From: Phymatolithon calcareum
Lineage: Eukaryota; Rhodophyta; Florideophyceae; Hapalidiales
Direction: 5' to 3'
Assembly (NCBI GenBank): GCA_977006965.1
Contig: OZ345365.1
Location: forward strand, 310,001 to 374,000
Length of the DNA: 64,000 nt
The position numbers and the translations under genes were made by a program. Positions 1 to 10,597 of the stretch are shown here, piece by piece. A model generated the notes under the pieces. It saw only the letters and a list, made by a program, of their open reading frames with translations. It was not told the DNA's origin and ran no database searches. Numbering within the stretch: position 1 is the stretch's first letter; each line of letters begins with the position of its first letter.

Positions 1-56
1 AGCTGACACTGAACGAAAAAGATCGACACGAAAAAGAAGCGTGTGCATAGAATACG

Positions 57-356
57 TTGCATGTGGCGCGGAATCTCTGTTCCCAACAGGATGCCCGGAC
101 CACTTTCGTATCGCAACAATTATTAAATAATTTGTTCATGGTGTACGCTTTCTACATGCGCGAAGAAAACATTCGAAATTTGCAATCCCCGCGGGCGCAC
201 CTTACTCTCCCCCAAGGGCGGTGGATTAGGATAAGTGGCGGTACAGTGAGAAGGGCGGAATGTTCATTTATTTCGCTCCAAACGAAGAACTTCAAGCCGG
301 ACAGCGATGCCGACAATTTCAGTCTCGCTATTTCGCGTCTGCTGCAAGGGTTTTAG
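57..356 (+). CDS. Hypothetical small ORF shared by both palindrome arms
   Basis: An open frame of 99 codons with no recognised domain. The partner in the right arm is 28319-28588 on the minus strand. The two agree over about 75 residues with no indel and no stop, sharing for example PRAHLTLP, IRISGGTVRR and NFKPDS, but about 17 residues differ. Conservation of frame is the only support for coding. The stretch lies convergent to the decayed repeat-protein gene and could be its old 3' flank. It is not recognised and may not be a gene. Confidence 0.25.
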   Translation: MHVARNLCSQQDARTTFVSQQLLNNLFMVYAFYMREENIRNLQSPRAHLTLPQGRWIRISGGTVRRAECSFISLQTKNFKPDSDADNFSLAISRLLQGF

Positions 357-431
357 AATCAGAGAATAATAGCTATAACTATGTGCTGGGTGTGAGCATA
401 ACGGAGTAACGTTAAGACGTGCGCATCCATG

Positions 432-2021
432 CTATGGCGATAATGGACACGCCGCGTGCTTGCCGGAAATGACCTTTAGCTCTACCTCGCTATTTGCACC
501 AGTGACATGAATCGGGCTTTTCGCAATGGATCCGTTTACAATGGAAATAGCCCATTGCGACAAGTGCGCATATCTGCTCGATTCAATATTCACGTTCGCG
601 TCCGTTGCGGCAGCAACACCCATGATATCAACGAAATTCTCCAGCAATTGACCGTGCGTGATAATCAAGGCGGCACTTGGCACGCAGCGCACGTTTTCCA
701 CGTCGTACAAGTCCATCGTAAGCTTCCCGCGCCTGACGGACTGAGTTCGCCGCCATGGATAACGATCGAGGACTTCGCGTGCGCATTTCCCACATCGCGG
801 GTCACAACTGATACATCTGTATCCTTCACGAAAGTGACATCCACGACTTTATCAACCAATTCGCCGCCGTAGATGTTCAAAAAGTGTGCCCAACGCACGT
901 TGCCCACCTTCGTAAGGGTGACGCGTATATCCGAATCGATCAATGCGCCGGTATCCACAACATCATCCACAAGTTCGCCCTTGTTTACGATGACCGAATG
1001 TGCATTCACGTTGCGGAGATTCACCGCTTCAACCTTGATGTACGAATTATCAACGCGCTTTGCGTTAACGATCTTATCGACAAGCTCTGCGTCGACAATG
1101 TGCACCTCACTGCAATCCTCCACATTCCCGACATTCGTCACATTGACATTGACGTTGGCACCCTGTAGGATTACCGGCATCGAGACAATCATCTGAAAGA
1201 TGTCCATCGTAAATATGCAACTCAGCCACGTTCCGCACATTCGAAACGCCGTTCTTGGTGACGTTCATATACGCGTCACGACCCAGACAACCAGTGTCAA
1301 CTGTCTCATCATCCAGATGTCCATCGCGAATCAACACAGTAGCCTGCCCATCGGACCCCTTAACGTTTGCAGAATCCCCAACTTGCATTTCCGCTACACA
1401 TATTCAGCGCACGAGTCCCCACGTGGCGAAATATGCACAACATCACAGACCAGCGTTTCCTTCCCGATATGCAAATCGCGCGTCCCAGGCAAAATCTGCA
1501 CATTCGCCGAGTCCGTAACCTCCACAACGACATGCACAGACTGTGCATGTCGTTGTGGAGGTTAGCACAGTATCCCCAACTTGACCATCAATGACCCTTC
1601 CAACTACCGCCGTCCTGATATGCTCCACAAGGTGCATGGCATGCCGCTCCCACTCCGGCAGCACGATGCCGACGACAAGTCGCTTCGTGACGTACAAGTT
1701 GCCCGCCCCTGCACGCGCACGCGCACATGCGCCCCCCGCCCGATGTTGCGCGCGGGTCGGGACAAGACTCAAGCCGCGCATCGCGGTGTCGTGCACGCGA
1801 TAGTTGCCAGTGTTGCAGACGGAAATCGTAAGCGTCGAGTCGGCAGACACGTTTGGCGCTTCCCAATTCGACAGGTTGGAGATGCGCTGCAGGCGCACGC
1901 CGTTCGCAGAGAATACTATGCTGGAGAAGTTGCCGCAAGGCAGCGAGCGAAGATTCGGCACGCAGCGACGCAGCGACACCACCATGTCGAGGGCGCGGAT
2001 GAGCAGAAGAGGTGCGAACAT
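432..2021 (-). pseudogene. Left-arm copy of a protein built of ~37-residue repeats
   Basis: Read on the minus strand, the N-terminal part (MFAPLLLIRALDMVVS start at 2021) is followed by eight or nine tandem units of about 37-40 residues. Each unit contains a pattern like VGNV...(S)VIVNKGELVDDVVDTGALIDSDIRV. The frame is broken at least three times. One break is private to this copy, a 24-bp hairpin at 1516-1564. Two others, near 1165 and 735, are also in the right arm and so predate the palindrome. The hydrophobic N-terminus may be a signal peptide. The alternating V/I pattern suggests a beta-repeat fold (inference). The first 500 bp of the gene are GC-rich compared with the flanks. Family not recognised. 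Confidence 0.55.
1516..1564. repeat. Perfect 24-bp hairpin created in the left arm only
   Basis: Bases 1516-1539 and 1541-1564 are exact reverse complements around one base (ACATGCACAG a CTGTGCATGT at the centre). The right arm has a single copy of this stretch at about 26983-27002. The hairpin therefore arose after arm duplication, and it breaks the repeat-protein reading frame. Confidence 0.9.
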
Positions 2022-2278
2022 CGCAGCCAATACTGCACGGGCGACGCGCGGCGGGTTCAGGGGCTCTGACGGGTGAACAGTTCCTGACGGCCGCAGGACA
2101 GGGGGATGGGACGACTGGCATTGTGATAGTTTATGATGCCGTCATGCCAACACGTAGCGGTTCGTGAGACGGACGTTTCGAACGCGGGACGCACGGAGTA
2201 TTTGCACATGCTGGCATTATTACGCAGAACTGGCAGTCCCCCTCATGTCTTTTTGTCGCAAGAAGGATGAACCTGTTT
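2022..2278. other. Arm sequence upstream of the repeat-protein gene
   Basis: GC-rich near the gene start and then ordinary sequence. It matches the right arm at about 26263-26518. I see no recognisable promoter or RNA gene. Confidence 0.4.
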
Positions 2279-2450
2279 CTTTCTGGAATGGATGGATGGA
2301 TTTCTGTTTTATTGAAGCTCCCTTAGTCAATTATCATTGCACCTGAGAGACTTTTCGTTGCGCTGCAATCCTTCGCTTACGTTTTCATTTTGATTTCGGA
2401 CATTTTCTTTGGACGGTATCAACTGCCATTTTCTGCATCTCTTTTTGAGG
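2279..2450 (-). mobile_element. Family G retroelement 3' end with ATCC-repeat tail
   Basis: On the minus strand it reads through AATTGACTAAGGGAGCTTC, AATAAAACAG and then ATCC repeats. The same 3' end occurs at 26090-26262, 23385-23525 and 60600-60778, so it is an interspersed family. No coding part is visible. The copy is in both arms, so it predates the palindrome. Confidence 0.6.
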
Positions 2451-2585
2451 TACGGTTTATACAAGCGTTTTCGACTTCATGTTCGGCCTCTACTGCTTCT
2501 ACTTTTTAATCATATCCCTACTATTCGAAATGACCTCTGCAGTGGTCATTTGGACTTTGGGGGCAAGTTTATGACAAGGTTACGT

Positions 2586-2861
2586 GGTGGCATCATAATG
2601 CCTACACGTGTAGCACCGCATCCTCCTATTCGCTATTGGTCACTATATGGCCAATCACATTCTTCCACATCTCCCTTTGTAATCTCCTGGATTTTCCAAG
2701 CAGTAAAAGGAGGAACCCAGACAGGAGAGTGAGACAGTTGGTCTGGGGGGTATTTTCGTACCCTTTCATTTTGCCATCTGCGCGCGCGCTCTCCCCACTC
2801 GAACACAGCCTTCCGATACAGGCGCTCGCTACCGCACGTACACGTCGTACTACCTACCACA
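2586..2861 (+). repeat. 5' LTR of the Copia element
   Basis: Matches 7257-7532 over its full length. It ends CTACCACA. The first base is G where the 3' LTR has the canonical T of TG...CA. The next element feature, the primer site, follows directly. Confidence 0.92.
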
Positions 2862-2876
2862 GTTATGGGCCCAGCG
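2862..2876 (+). other. Primer binding site for an internal initiator-Met tRNA fragment
   Basis: The bases directly after the 5' LTR include GTTATGGGCCCAG, the complement of the anticodon stem-loop of eukaryotic initiator tRNA-Met (CTGGGCCCATAAC). Drosophila copia is known to prime from such a half tRNA rather than from the tRNA 3' end. The position and match support the same mode here. Confidence 0.85.
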
Positions 2877-4216
2877 CCTGGTTCCTCGAAAGGTCATTCG
2901 CCGACAGACACTCCCATGTTCAGTCCAACCGAGGACATGGAGGTCTGGCGTTGCGAGATTTCTAGATGGGTGACCACCATCTCGGAAGCCGCAAAGAAGG
3001 GCACAGACCGCGTCTACCAGACTGTATTCGCCACGTTAGCTCGTCAGCTATACGATCGAGGTCTGCCCACGGCTCAGAAGTCTATCGTCGATGAGGCTCA
3101 TTCTCACGGCCTTGCAGATTTCGATCAGGAAGACCAAATTGAAGCTGTAAGGGAAATAGTCAACATAATTGCTGTTGAACCACCCATTGCAGTCGTCACC
3201 AGACTGATAGCTTCCTTCCATGCGGTCACAAACTGCCGTCGTCGTAAGGGAGAGGATCTTCAGACCTTCGTCTCTAGGTTCCGTGGTCTTGCAGCTGACA
3301 TCTAATGCACGCAGGAACATCTGCCTCGTCCCAAGTTCGGGAAGTTCTGGCGATCACACTGCTCAATAATGCATCACTCAGCGAGGATACCCTGACTAGT
3401 GCTAAGCTTCAGTTGATCGGGTTCGCCGAGTCCCGCAAGCGGAACGAACCTGATCCCTCTCTTCGTCTGAGTCCTGCAGATCATTCGAAGGTTGACCACA
3501 TTTTAGGTCAGCATAAAGAGCTTCGGGAGGATCGATCCTTGCAGATCTATAAGAAGGACACCCTCCAGAAAGCAGCTCGCAAAGCAGTTCACGTTCGATC
3601 CAAACTAAACGAATTAGTGAACGATCTGGGTTCTGTTGCGAAAAGCGTCAAAGAATTGAATAAGCCATCTGATAAGGCCGCCAATCAGATGCTTTTCAGT
3701 TCCGGAACCCGATGCCGTCTTCATCTTGATGACGCTGTTGCAGTCTTGCGCAACATTTCCTCCTCACCGAAACCATCCGTTTCGATGACCCCTGCAGAGA
3801 TCGAAAATCTTATCGGTCAGAGGGTAAATAAGGCCCTACTGGCGTTTAACTCTTCATCGAGAGAGAATTCGCAGCTCAAGAATCGCGAATCTAGCCTTCA
3901 AAATCGCAAAACATCCACGCAGCAGAGACCCTCACTTCCCTCACGATTGCAAGGGCGTATTGGGAAGCGCCGAAACAATCGCTCGACACGTCCTCCTCGT
4001 GTCGGACCAAGTGGTTCTGCATCATTCTGCTACGACTGTGGCTCCTCAAAGCACAAACGTGGACATGATTCTTGTCCTCAGCCATCGTTTGTCACGAAGC
4101 AGATCCGCTCTCAAGGCGGGTACGATAATCCTGCTGAGAAAAAGGATCGATCAAGCTCTGAACAAGACCAGCATTTTCGAATGGGCTCCAATCCTTCCAA
4201 GCACAGACATGCCTAA
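2865..4216 (+). pseudogene. Copia gag with zinc knuckle, frame broken
   Basis: The first part (2865-3305) encodes 146 residues ending FRGLAADI then stop. The frame resumes at +2 from 3305 and continues 303 residues to 4216. The capsid-like part is followed by a basic stretch and a zinc-knuckle-like CYDCGSSKHKRGHDSC near 4029-4076; its last spacing (H-X6-C) departs from the CX2CX4HX4C consensus. Gag would package the element RNA. The stop and frameshift near 3303 mean this copy makes no full Gag. Confidence 0.85.
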
Positions 4217-6676
4217 CATCTGGCGTTGGAGCCCCATCCGATGTTAGTCCATCCCTCCTGGGTCCAAATCCAGTCCTTGACATCGGTTGTCCGTGTAGTG
4301 TCGGCGGAATCGAATCTGCTGCTGCCCTTTGTATTGCTATGGGAATTGATCTTGTTCTACATCCTCTTGATTGTGCTCCATTCTAACATGCCTACGGTCC
4401 GAAAGGCAGTGATCCCAAGCTGACCATAGCTTTGTGGAAGCTCAATACCACAGATCTCAATGGTCGAAATGTCCAGCTGCCTTTCTATCTCACAAAAGGT
4501 GACGGTCCTTTGCTTCTTGGTAATCATATACTTTCTCGATCCAATTTGTTCGGGGACCAAAATCTTCTCGAAATTCCGTCCAATGTTCTCAATCTGTCTC
4601 TTCACCGCTTGATTCTTCCTACATATACTTCAGGAGACAAAAACACTCTTCGAACTTATTTGCACCTTGTTACATCCCAATCGAAGGCATTTAAGTCATT
4701 CTTTACCTCCACCAAATCATTTTATTCTTCTGCTTTGCTGGACAGGGAAGCTCCGTTTCTATCTTCCACTTCCTCATCCTACCCGAGCATTTCCGACTCA
4801 AAAGTCGCCCGAAACTTCGCAACAAAGCTCCACGTTTACACACACCTCACTGTCCGGGACATGCGTGAGATATGTAAACGAGCTGGAATTTACACTCCTA
4901 TCCTTCAAAATGCACTCGAGTGGGCATATGCAAAGTGCACTAGTTGCAAACAGACTGGACGTCCGCTAAATGCGAAAAAGGTATCCTTAAGCAAGATCCT
5001 TGCTACCTTCAATGAACACCTTCAGCTTGACTTCATGTAAGTTCAAGAGCTTGGAAACCTCCGCATTCTTCACATGAAAGACGTTGCGACTGGCTTTTCT
5101 GCTACCGTCCTCATGTCTTCACGTGATATGGACGATGTGTTCAAAATGGTTATTACGCACTGGTTCAATGTGTATGGTCCACCTCGAACCACTTCCGGAG
5201 ATCCAGAGTTTAACAATGAGGTTATTAGATCCATGTGAAAATTCCATCACTGTTCATTTGATCCGAGACCTGCACGACGGCACAACAAGATTGGCTCCGT
5301 CGAATCCGGTAACGCTACCATCCGACTCTTCGTACAGCGTTTAATCAAAGACGAACAGCATCTTCGCAGCGTGCGAGGAATTTACAAGTCAGACTATAAG
5401 ATTCTCTCAAGGGCTACTTTCCTCAAAAACGTCCTTCATGGTGGAAAGATCCTGAGCAGCTTTGAGCTCGCTAGAGGATACACTCCATCTCTCTGTGGTC
5501 TACCAAAGAGTGCGCTCACCGACAAGATAGTCACATCGCATCACAAACAGGTTTCATGCAGAGCTCTCAGCTTGCTCTTAACCACAAAGAACGTTCATCC
5601 GGTTGGCCAACACATCCTAACGCCAAAGACCCGGTTTACTATTTCAAGAAAGAGACAAAATTCGGAAAATGGCATCTGGGTTTCGTCCTTAAAGCAGAAA
5701 AGTATTTTGCGCTCATCTGCAATACTTCAAAGCTCAAGGGTTGGCCATTCCAAGTGGCATACGAGGACATTCGTCTGGCTCCATCCTCCTCACTTCTTCA
5801 CGAGCTCGACGTCCTTGAGCTCGGAGAACTTTCTTTCGTTGGCCCCGATGATGACCCAAATCCGGTACCAGAGATTAATGACCCAATTTCAAGTCCCGGA
5901 AATAACACTGGGGATTCCGACAGCTCTTCTGTTCAAGAGGAACACGCTCTATGGTCCATGCATCCTCTTTCCTGCTCTTTCTTCGGTTCCGTTTCCTTAT
6001 CTGATAAGAAGGTGAATATCCCCTCCATGGATATCGGCACTGTTTCAACCGCCTTCGATCAGTCCAAAGACATTGGAGAGTATCCCTCAAGACGTCCTAA
6101 TGAAATTCCTTGTTCTTTGGAATCTTCTGAACAACGGATACTTCACAGAATAAGAGAAATCATAGGACTCTCTCCTGTCTCAGAAACTAAATTGCAGTTC
6201 GCACCGAGATGGATTCTCGATAAGGCAATTGCAAAAGAAAAGAGCAACTACGTCGATAAAGGAGCCTTCATTCCTGTAAGCATTCGACACGTGCCACGGG
6301 GATCCAACATAATCAGCTCCCATCACTTTTTCGAAATCAAGAACGATGGTATCCAAGGCAAGCTGAAGCTGAAATGCAGACTCGTTCCACACGGAAATCG
6401 CGACAAGGAAAAGGAAGAGCTTCGGAAAGACTATTCAACGGCACAGTTTTTTGGAATACGGATACTCCTTTCTTTGGCTGCGCTTATGCATTTCAGGCTT
6501 GCAACCATCGATATCCCTGGGGCCTATCTACAAGCAGGAACGCTTCAGCGCGATATATACATGCACCCACCAAAAGGTTGGTCAGACTATATTGATGAAG
6601 TCTGGAAGCTCATCAAACCTGCCTATGGTCCTGTCGAGTCAGGACGTCTCTGGCAGCTCTGTGTGGAAGACTGGAT
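4217..6676 (+). pseudogene. Copia protease-integrase-RT polyprotein, truncated
   Basis: Frames are split. A protease-like DIGCPCSVGG lies near 4278-4307, where D-S/T-G would be expected. An integrase part has the C-X2-C of a zinc finger (KCTSCKQ near 4940) and GDPEF near 5200. A Copia-type RT domain (RVT_2) includes DIPGAYLQA and DIYMHPPKGW near 6510-6585. Stops occur at about 5038 and 5236 and frame changes at about 5345-5556. The RT stops near 6676, before any YxDD motif. RNase H is absent. This copy cannot move by itself. Confidence 0.85.
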
Positions 6677-6677
6677 G

Positions 6678-6845
6678 TCAGTAGCGCAGGCCGCCGTCTT
6701 CTTTCTGCTCCACCCAGCACGCCGTCATCCCGTGCACCCTGGCCTCCCCAGGATGCTTGACGGCGCGCGCAGCCTTCGTAGCGTGTTCCTTCTTCGGAGC
6801 TCTTCCACCCGTGGACTTACTCGCTGTCTGCTTGGTGACCGCCAT
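6678..6845 (-). pseudogene. Histone H3 N-terminal-tail-like ORF antisense inside Copia
   Basis: Read on the minus strand from the ATG at 6845, the product begins MAVTKQTASKSTGGRAPKK and continues to ATKAAR. This agrees with the first 26 residues of histone H3 at about 20 positions. Changes fall at residues 2, 8, 14, 17, 19 and 20 of the mature tail. After ATKAAR the product reads AVKHPGEARVHG, which only faintly recalls H3 VKKPHRYRPG, so residues 27-34 appear deleted and the remainder is unrelated. The histone fold is absent. The frame is open 27 codons upstream. It is probably a captured H3 gene or cDNA fragment; any role as a tail mimic is speculation. Confidence 0.6.
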
Positions 6846-7244
6846 GTTGCGACCGACTGTCCAAACACCGGAAGGGGTTGCGGGGCCGATCGTCAGTGAC
6901 AGACACCTTCCGCTAGCACATCCCACGCCGCACGCACCGGTGTTTGGCTATCATGCCGCGGCGGCCGCAGATCGCTAAAAGTCCAACGGTTGCTCTCGGA
7001 ACTCGCTCGGGCCGTCGCTCGCGTTGCGTGGATAGTCGCCGTGTTGTTCGCGCGCGTGTCCGCTCGTTGGTTTGCTCGCTCGTGCTGTCGTTTCGCTCGC
7101 GTGCGGTGGTTGCGCAGTTTGGAGGTTGGCCCTTGGACGTACCTCCACTGTCAGCAATATTTGATATTTTATGTCCAAAACGCCACGTGTGCCTCCACGT
7201 GTATACTTTTCCCGCCATTTCTGGGCATCCCCCGAAATAACGCC
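6846..7244. other. GC-rich filler inside the Copia element
   Basis: Not Copia-like. Dense CG dinucleotides with repeated CTCGC and CGCGTG strings at about 6990-7110. It lies upstream of the antisense H3-like ORF and may be its old 5' region, captured together with it. No other coding signal is convincing. Confidence 0.45.
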
Positions 7245-7256
7245 AAGAGGGAGGGG
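7245..7256 (+). other. Polypurine tract of the Copia element
   Basis: AAGAGGGAGGGG directly precedes the 3' LTR. This is the normal plus-strand primer position. Confidence 0.85.
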
Positions 7257-7532
7257 TGTGGCATCATAATGCCTACACGTGTAGCACCGCATCCTCCTAT
7301 TCGCTATTGGTCACTATATGGCCAATCACATTCTTCCACATCTCCCTTTGTAATCTCCCGGATTTTCCAAGCAGGAAAAGGAGGAACCCAGACAGAAGAG
7401 TGAGACAGGGGGTCTGGGGGGTATTTTCGTACCCTTTCATTTTGCCATCTGCGCGCGCGCTCTCCCCACTCGAACACAGCCTTCCGATACAGGCGCTTGC
7501 TACCGCACGTACACGTCGTACTACCTACCACA
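7257..7532 (+). repeat. 3' LTR of the Copia element
   Basis: Starts TGTGGCATC and ends CTACCACA, followed by the TACGT duplication. It matches the 5' LTR with about seven base differences, a few percent, giving a modest age after insertion. Confidence 0.92.
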
Positions 7533-7959
7533 TACGTAACTCAAATGACCACTACAGTGGTCCTTTGCAACTAGTTGCTGGGACATCGACAATCCTTGAA
7601 CTTGCTATCACTGCTTGTTCTGCGAAGTGCAAACGTGAAGCCTGACTTCATGTAGGACCCGTACCGAAGCACGCATTGAGAAAAACACTAGTCAGAGAAT
7701 GATGTAATGGTATTTCGAAGATTTCGAGTGATTTTGTGGCCCTGTCGTAGCCGTGTAGATTGTATTTGCTTAAGGTCTAGAAGCTCTCACGCAAGAGAGC
7801 AATGGTGAGCTCAATGCCAACCATGCATGATGGATGCTTCGTGCAAAGCAGTGGAATATAATAGAAAAGCAGTAAAATAAAGTACTGAGAAATACAGAAC
7901 TTTTGTCTGCACTCCGCACGATCAGCCCCGTTTGTTCCGGCGAAGGCAGTAACATCTCC

Positions 7960-8190
7960 ATGGCTGATAGCTTTCAGCGTACAGGAAGAAGCCGTGGAAG
8001 GGGATCGCGAGGAAGACCACGCACAACTCGTGAGAGAGGAGGATGTTCTGGAGTGACTCGAGAAGGTGACGCATCGCATGGGTGGAAAATGCGCACCCCA
8101 GAGTCACATGGTATAATGCAAGAGGAGGAGTTTACAAAATTCTTTGTCTCGCATAAAGGAAAGCTTTTCTGCGTGTCTGCTATAGAGTAA
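7960..8190 (+). pseudogene. Element P ORF1, left copy, AT-hook-like basic start
   Basis: From the ATG at 7960 the product begins MADSFQR, then a basic GRSRGRGSRGRPRTTRERGG that resembles an AT-hook (RGRP core), then a region with EEEFTKFFVSHKGKLFCVS. A TAA stops it at 8188, where the right-arm copy reads AAG and continues. The domain after the hook is not recognised. DNA binding is a guess from the hook alone. Confidence 0.45.
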
Positions 8191-8286
8191 CTCAAGATTG
8201 AGCTACAGGCTCAACAGTTAACATCAAGTCGCGTGGACCAAGTCGTCCTCTTTTGTGGAGATTTGCTGTGATATTGCAAGATTTGG

Positions 8287-8976
8287 ATGAATGAATGGAT
8301 TGCTCTACATTCTACTGAAGCGGCAACAATTCGAATGCGTGGCCTCTATCAGTACTTAGACATTCTTCTTTTATCTCATTTAACGGGCTTGAGTTTTGAG
8401 AAAACGATCGACATACAGGGGGACCTTGGGAGTATTGTTCCTTCGCTGGAAAGAATAAGATTCATAAGCACCCACATTCTGGCATACTCTGCCACTGGTC
8501 GAGGGGACTTACATGCGACCACGTGGAGAGCTCAAAGAGCCAGGACACAATATCTCAACAATTTTGAGCGAGCGGCATTTAAAATGTCATGCAGAGTTTT
8601 TTTGACCCTAAACCATACGCTTGCCACTCTTGATGATGACTTATGCGGCACAAGAGCACATGACAATCAGGTAAAATCCTTGGGCAATCGAAAGGCGAAC
8701 AAAGAGGGGCATACAGCTGATGCAGTTGCTGACGCCTTGTTTCGCGTGACGCTCATGGTCCGATTTCGCCACAGGATGGAAAGTCAATTGACGAATGTAT
8801 CCAAACTTATCGACAACATGATTGAAGGCCGGGGAGAACAAAGTTTGCACGGTCTTTTTCTCACTTGCGACCGCGGATACGGCAGCCTGCCGCAAGTGAG
8901 AACAAGACCATGCAAACTTTGTTCTCCCGGGCCTTCAATCATGTTGTCGATAAGTCTGGATACATTCGTCAATTGA
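8287..8976 (+). CDS. Element P ORF2, left copy, unknown 229-residue protein
   Basis: Starts MNEWIALHSTEAATIRMRG and is open for 229 codons in both arms with about eleven residue differences. It is alpha-helical in appearance, with leucine-rich stretches early (YLDILLLSHLTGLSFEKT). The last 60 residues come from the foldback at 8783-8977 and are probably not meaningful protein. It may be continuous with ORF1 through an intron or readthrough, since only 97 bases with stops separate them. No family recognised. Confidence 0.4.
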   Translation: MNEWIALHSTEAATIRMRGLYQYLDILLLSHLTGLSFEKTIDIQGDLGSIVPSLERIRFISTHILAYSATGRGDLHATTWRAQRARTQYLNNFERAAFKMSCRVFLTLNHTLATLDDDLCGTRAHDNQVKSLGNRKANKEGHTADAVADALFRVTLMVRFRHRMESQLTNVSKLIDNMIEGRGEQSLHGLFLTCDRGYGSLPQVRTRPCKLCSPGPSIMLSISLDTFVN

Positions 8977-8977
8977 C
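8783..8977. repeat. 195-bp foldback inside element P
   Basis: GTCAATTGACGAATGTATCC at the left is matched in reverse complement at the right end. The arms are about 85 bp with few mismatches around a GC-rich centre. An equivalent foldback stands at 24514-24709 in the right arm in the same internal orientation. It would form a long cruciform or hairpin RNA and overlaps the 3' end of ORF2. Confidence 0.85.
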
Positions 8978-9270
8978 TCTGCCATCGGCAGCATGTTTAA
9001 AATGCAGCCCGTGATTGAACGCCCTTAAGGGGTCATTTAAGGTAAAAGTTCGAGGTTTAGGGGCTGCGATACACCACCGCTGGCATTAGTCCGCATCTCA
9101 ACCAAATGCAGCGTACATCCGTAGTAGACCGATCACGAACCAGTCTGAACGTTTTAGTTGGTTTTGGCGCCCGAAAAATGACCGTTCATAAATAAATATT
9201 GCACAAACCATGTTTTTTCATAATTGTGATTACTATGTGTCTTTCAAATGACCACTGTAGTGATCGTTTG

Positions 9271-10229
9271 AAGTTTTGTGTCAAAACGCACAACTAAAGT
9301 AGGCTCAGATACTCGGCAATGCCAGGTCTCTAGTACAAGATTGGCGCCGTTTTTAGCTAAACGGACTTCGAAATCGGATAGAACAAGTACTTACAGTATT
9401 CTACGAGTGAGGATATGCTCCGTGTACGCGAAACAAAATTATAACAAAATTTAAGGTATGCCCCGTGACCTCGAACATGAAGTAATGCTCCTATCAAATA
9501 TTCTAGAATCCTTTAATTTTCGTTAAATTTAGGCGGATACGGTTTTCGTGGAGCACTCGATTATGCTGCTAACCGAGGTTATTCTAAAAAAGAGGTTCCA
9601 TTTATCGAGGTCTGACTGTAGTAGGGATATGACGATATGTCTACTTCTGTCCATACTAGTTAGAGAGCATCGGATGGCATGTTCACGCCCGGCTTACAGA
9701 GCTATTGACGTATGTTGAGACAATATGATAGGACGACTAGGCTAAAGATGTGTGTCCCTGATCAGGAACATGTGTGGACCTATGATGTAGTGTATATGAA
9801 GGATGTGTATCCTCAACAACGTAATTTACTCTTATGCAACAGAGCGAAATTCGAGCGTGAAATCCGCCAAAAACAAATTTGATTTATGAGAAAAAAACAG
9901 AACAAACAGAGTTAACCTTTTTCCCGGTGGCGAAGAGGTTCCTGTGGTCGTGGTCGTGGTCGTATGACAAGACGCGACGCGGGTGTCCATCCACAAGAAA
10001 ACCGCCAGGTGTCTTTTTGAAGCAAAACATGATTGACAGGAACATGAAAATGTTGGTACAGTAGAATATCGGAAAGTCGTTGCTTGGGCATTAAGTTTGA
10101 GATAACTTCTTTCTGTAATGAGTTAATAACTAAATTACAAAAAATGTTACTTTTGGGTCAGACATCAGAACAGTCTTCGGTACCCTTCGCCAGGACACGT
10201 GAAAATACATGTTAGTGCCGCCTACTGGA
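9271..10229. other. Arm sequence without recognised gene
   Basis: AT-moderate sequence matching 23216-24222 in part. Bases about 9390-9625 differ from the right arm, which instead has another 24-bp palindrome there (24007-24036). Short ORFs such as the one around 9712-9880 are not supported. I see no RNA gene. Confidence 0.5.
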
Positions 10230-10597
10230 GTCAGGAAAATTCTGGATCCTTTACATAGGAGAAAGAACAACACGTTATAAGGTTCCTAAGCTTGACATTC
10301 AACGCACCCCTTTGGAGAAAATCAGTATTTGGTGCCTACGTTGGGATTACCGCGCTGATCGAACTAGTTGCTTTACAACGTACTCTAGCGTCGGCTAGGA
10401 TGAGTGCAGAATTGAGTTTGAGTGCAAGAGACTCACAAGAGCTCTTGTTGGGAGAGAAATACGAATCAAGAACGATTTAGGTAGCCAGAAGAATTTAGCT
10501 TAGAGAATATCGCAAGAGCTACCGCGTTACTCTAAGGTGAGGCTTTGGGAGCTCTCAAAATCAAATCATCAAATATCCCCGATGTATCACTGTAAGG
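10230..10597 (+). mobile_element. LINE B 3' fragment, ancestral to both arms
   Basis: Encodes broken pieces of the LINE B C-terminus (for example TALIELVALQRTLAS near 10340-10395) and ends with the B tail, GGGAGCTCTCAAAATCAAAT to ATATCCCC. It is matched at 22867-23215 in the right arm, so it predates the palindrome. Confidence 0.8.

Larger units (their letters stand above)
2586..7532 (+). mobile_element. Degenerate Ty1/Copia LTR retrotransposon
   Basis: Two 276-bp LTRs, a 5-bp target duplication (TACGT at 2581-2585 and 7533-7537), a primer site, gag, integrase, partial reverse transcriptase and a polypurine tract. The right arm holds the empty site (GGTTACGTAACTC in reverse complement), so insertion followed palindrome formation. 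The LTRs differ at roughly seven positions. The frame is broken by several stops. The catalytic YxDD part of RT and all of RNase H are missing and replaced by unrelated GC-rich DNA carrying an antisense histone-H3-like ORF. Confidence 0.93.
7542..9270 (+). mobile_element. Element P, left-arm copy, bounded by 24-bp palindromes
   Basis: Both ends carry a near-palindrome of the form AAATGACCACT-NN-AGTGGTCATTT (7542-7566 and 9244-9270). Between them are two ORFs and a 195-bp foldback. The same arrangement stands in the right arm at 24223-25949. The palindromic ends look like terminal inverted repeats of a DNA transposon, but I see no clear target duplication and no known transposase motif. The boundaries are inferred. 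Confidence 0.4.

Noticed and set aside
3305-4216. Cellular zinc-finger gene
   Set aside because: It lies between LTRs and matches Copia gag order; the zinc knuckle is retroelement type.
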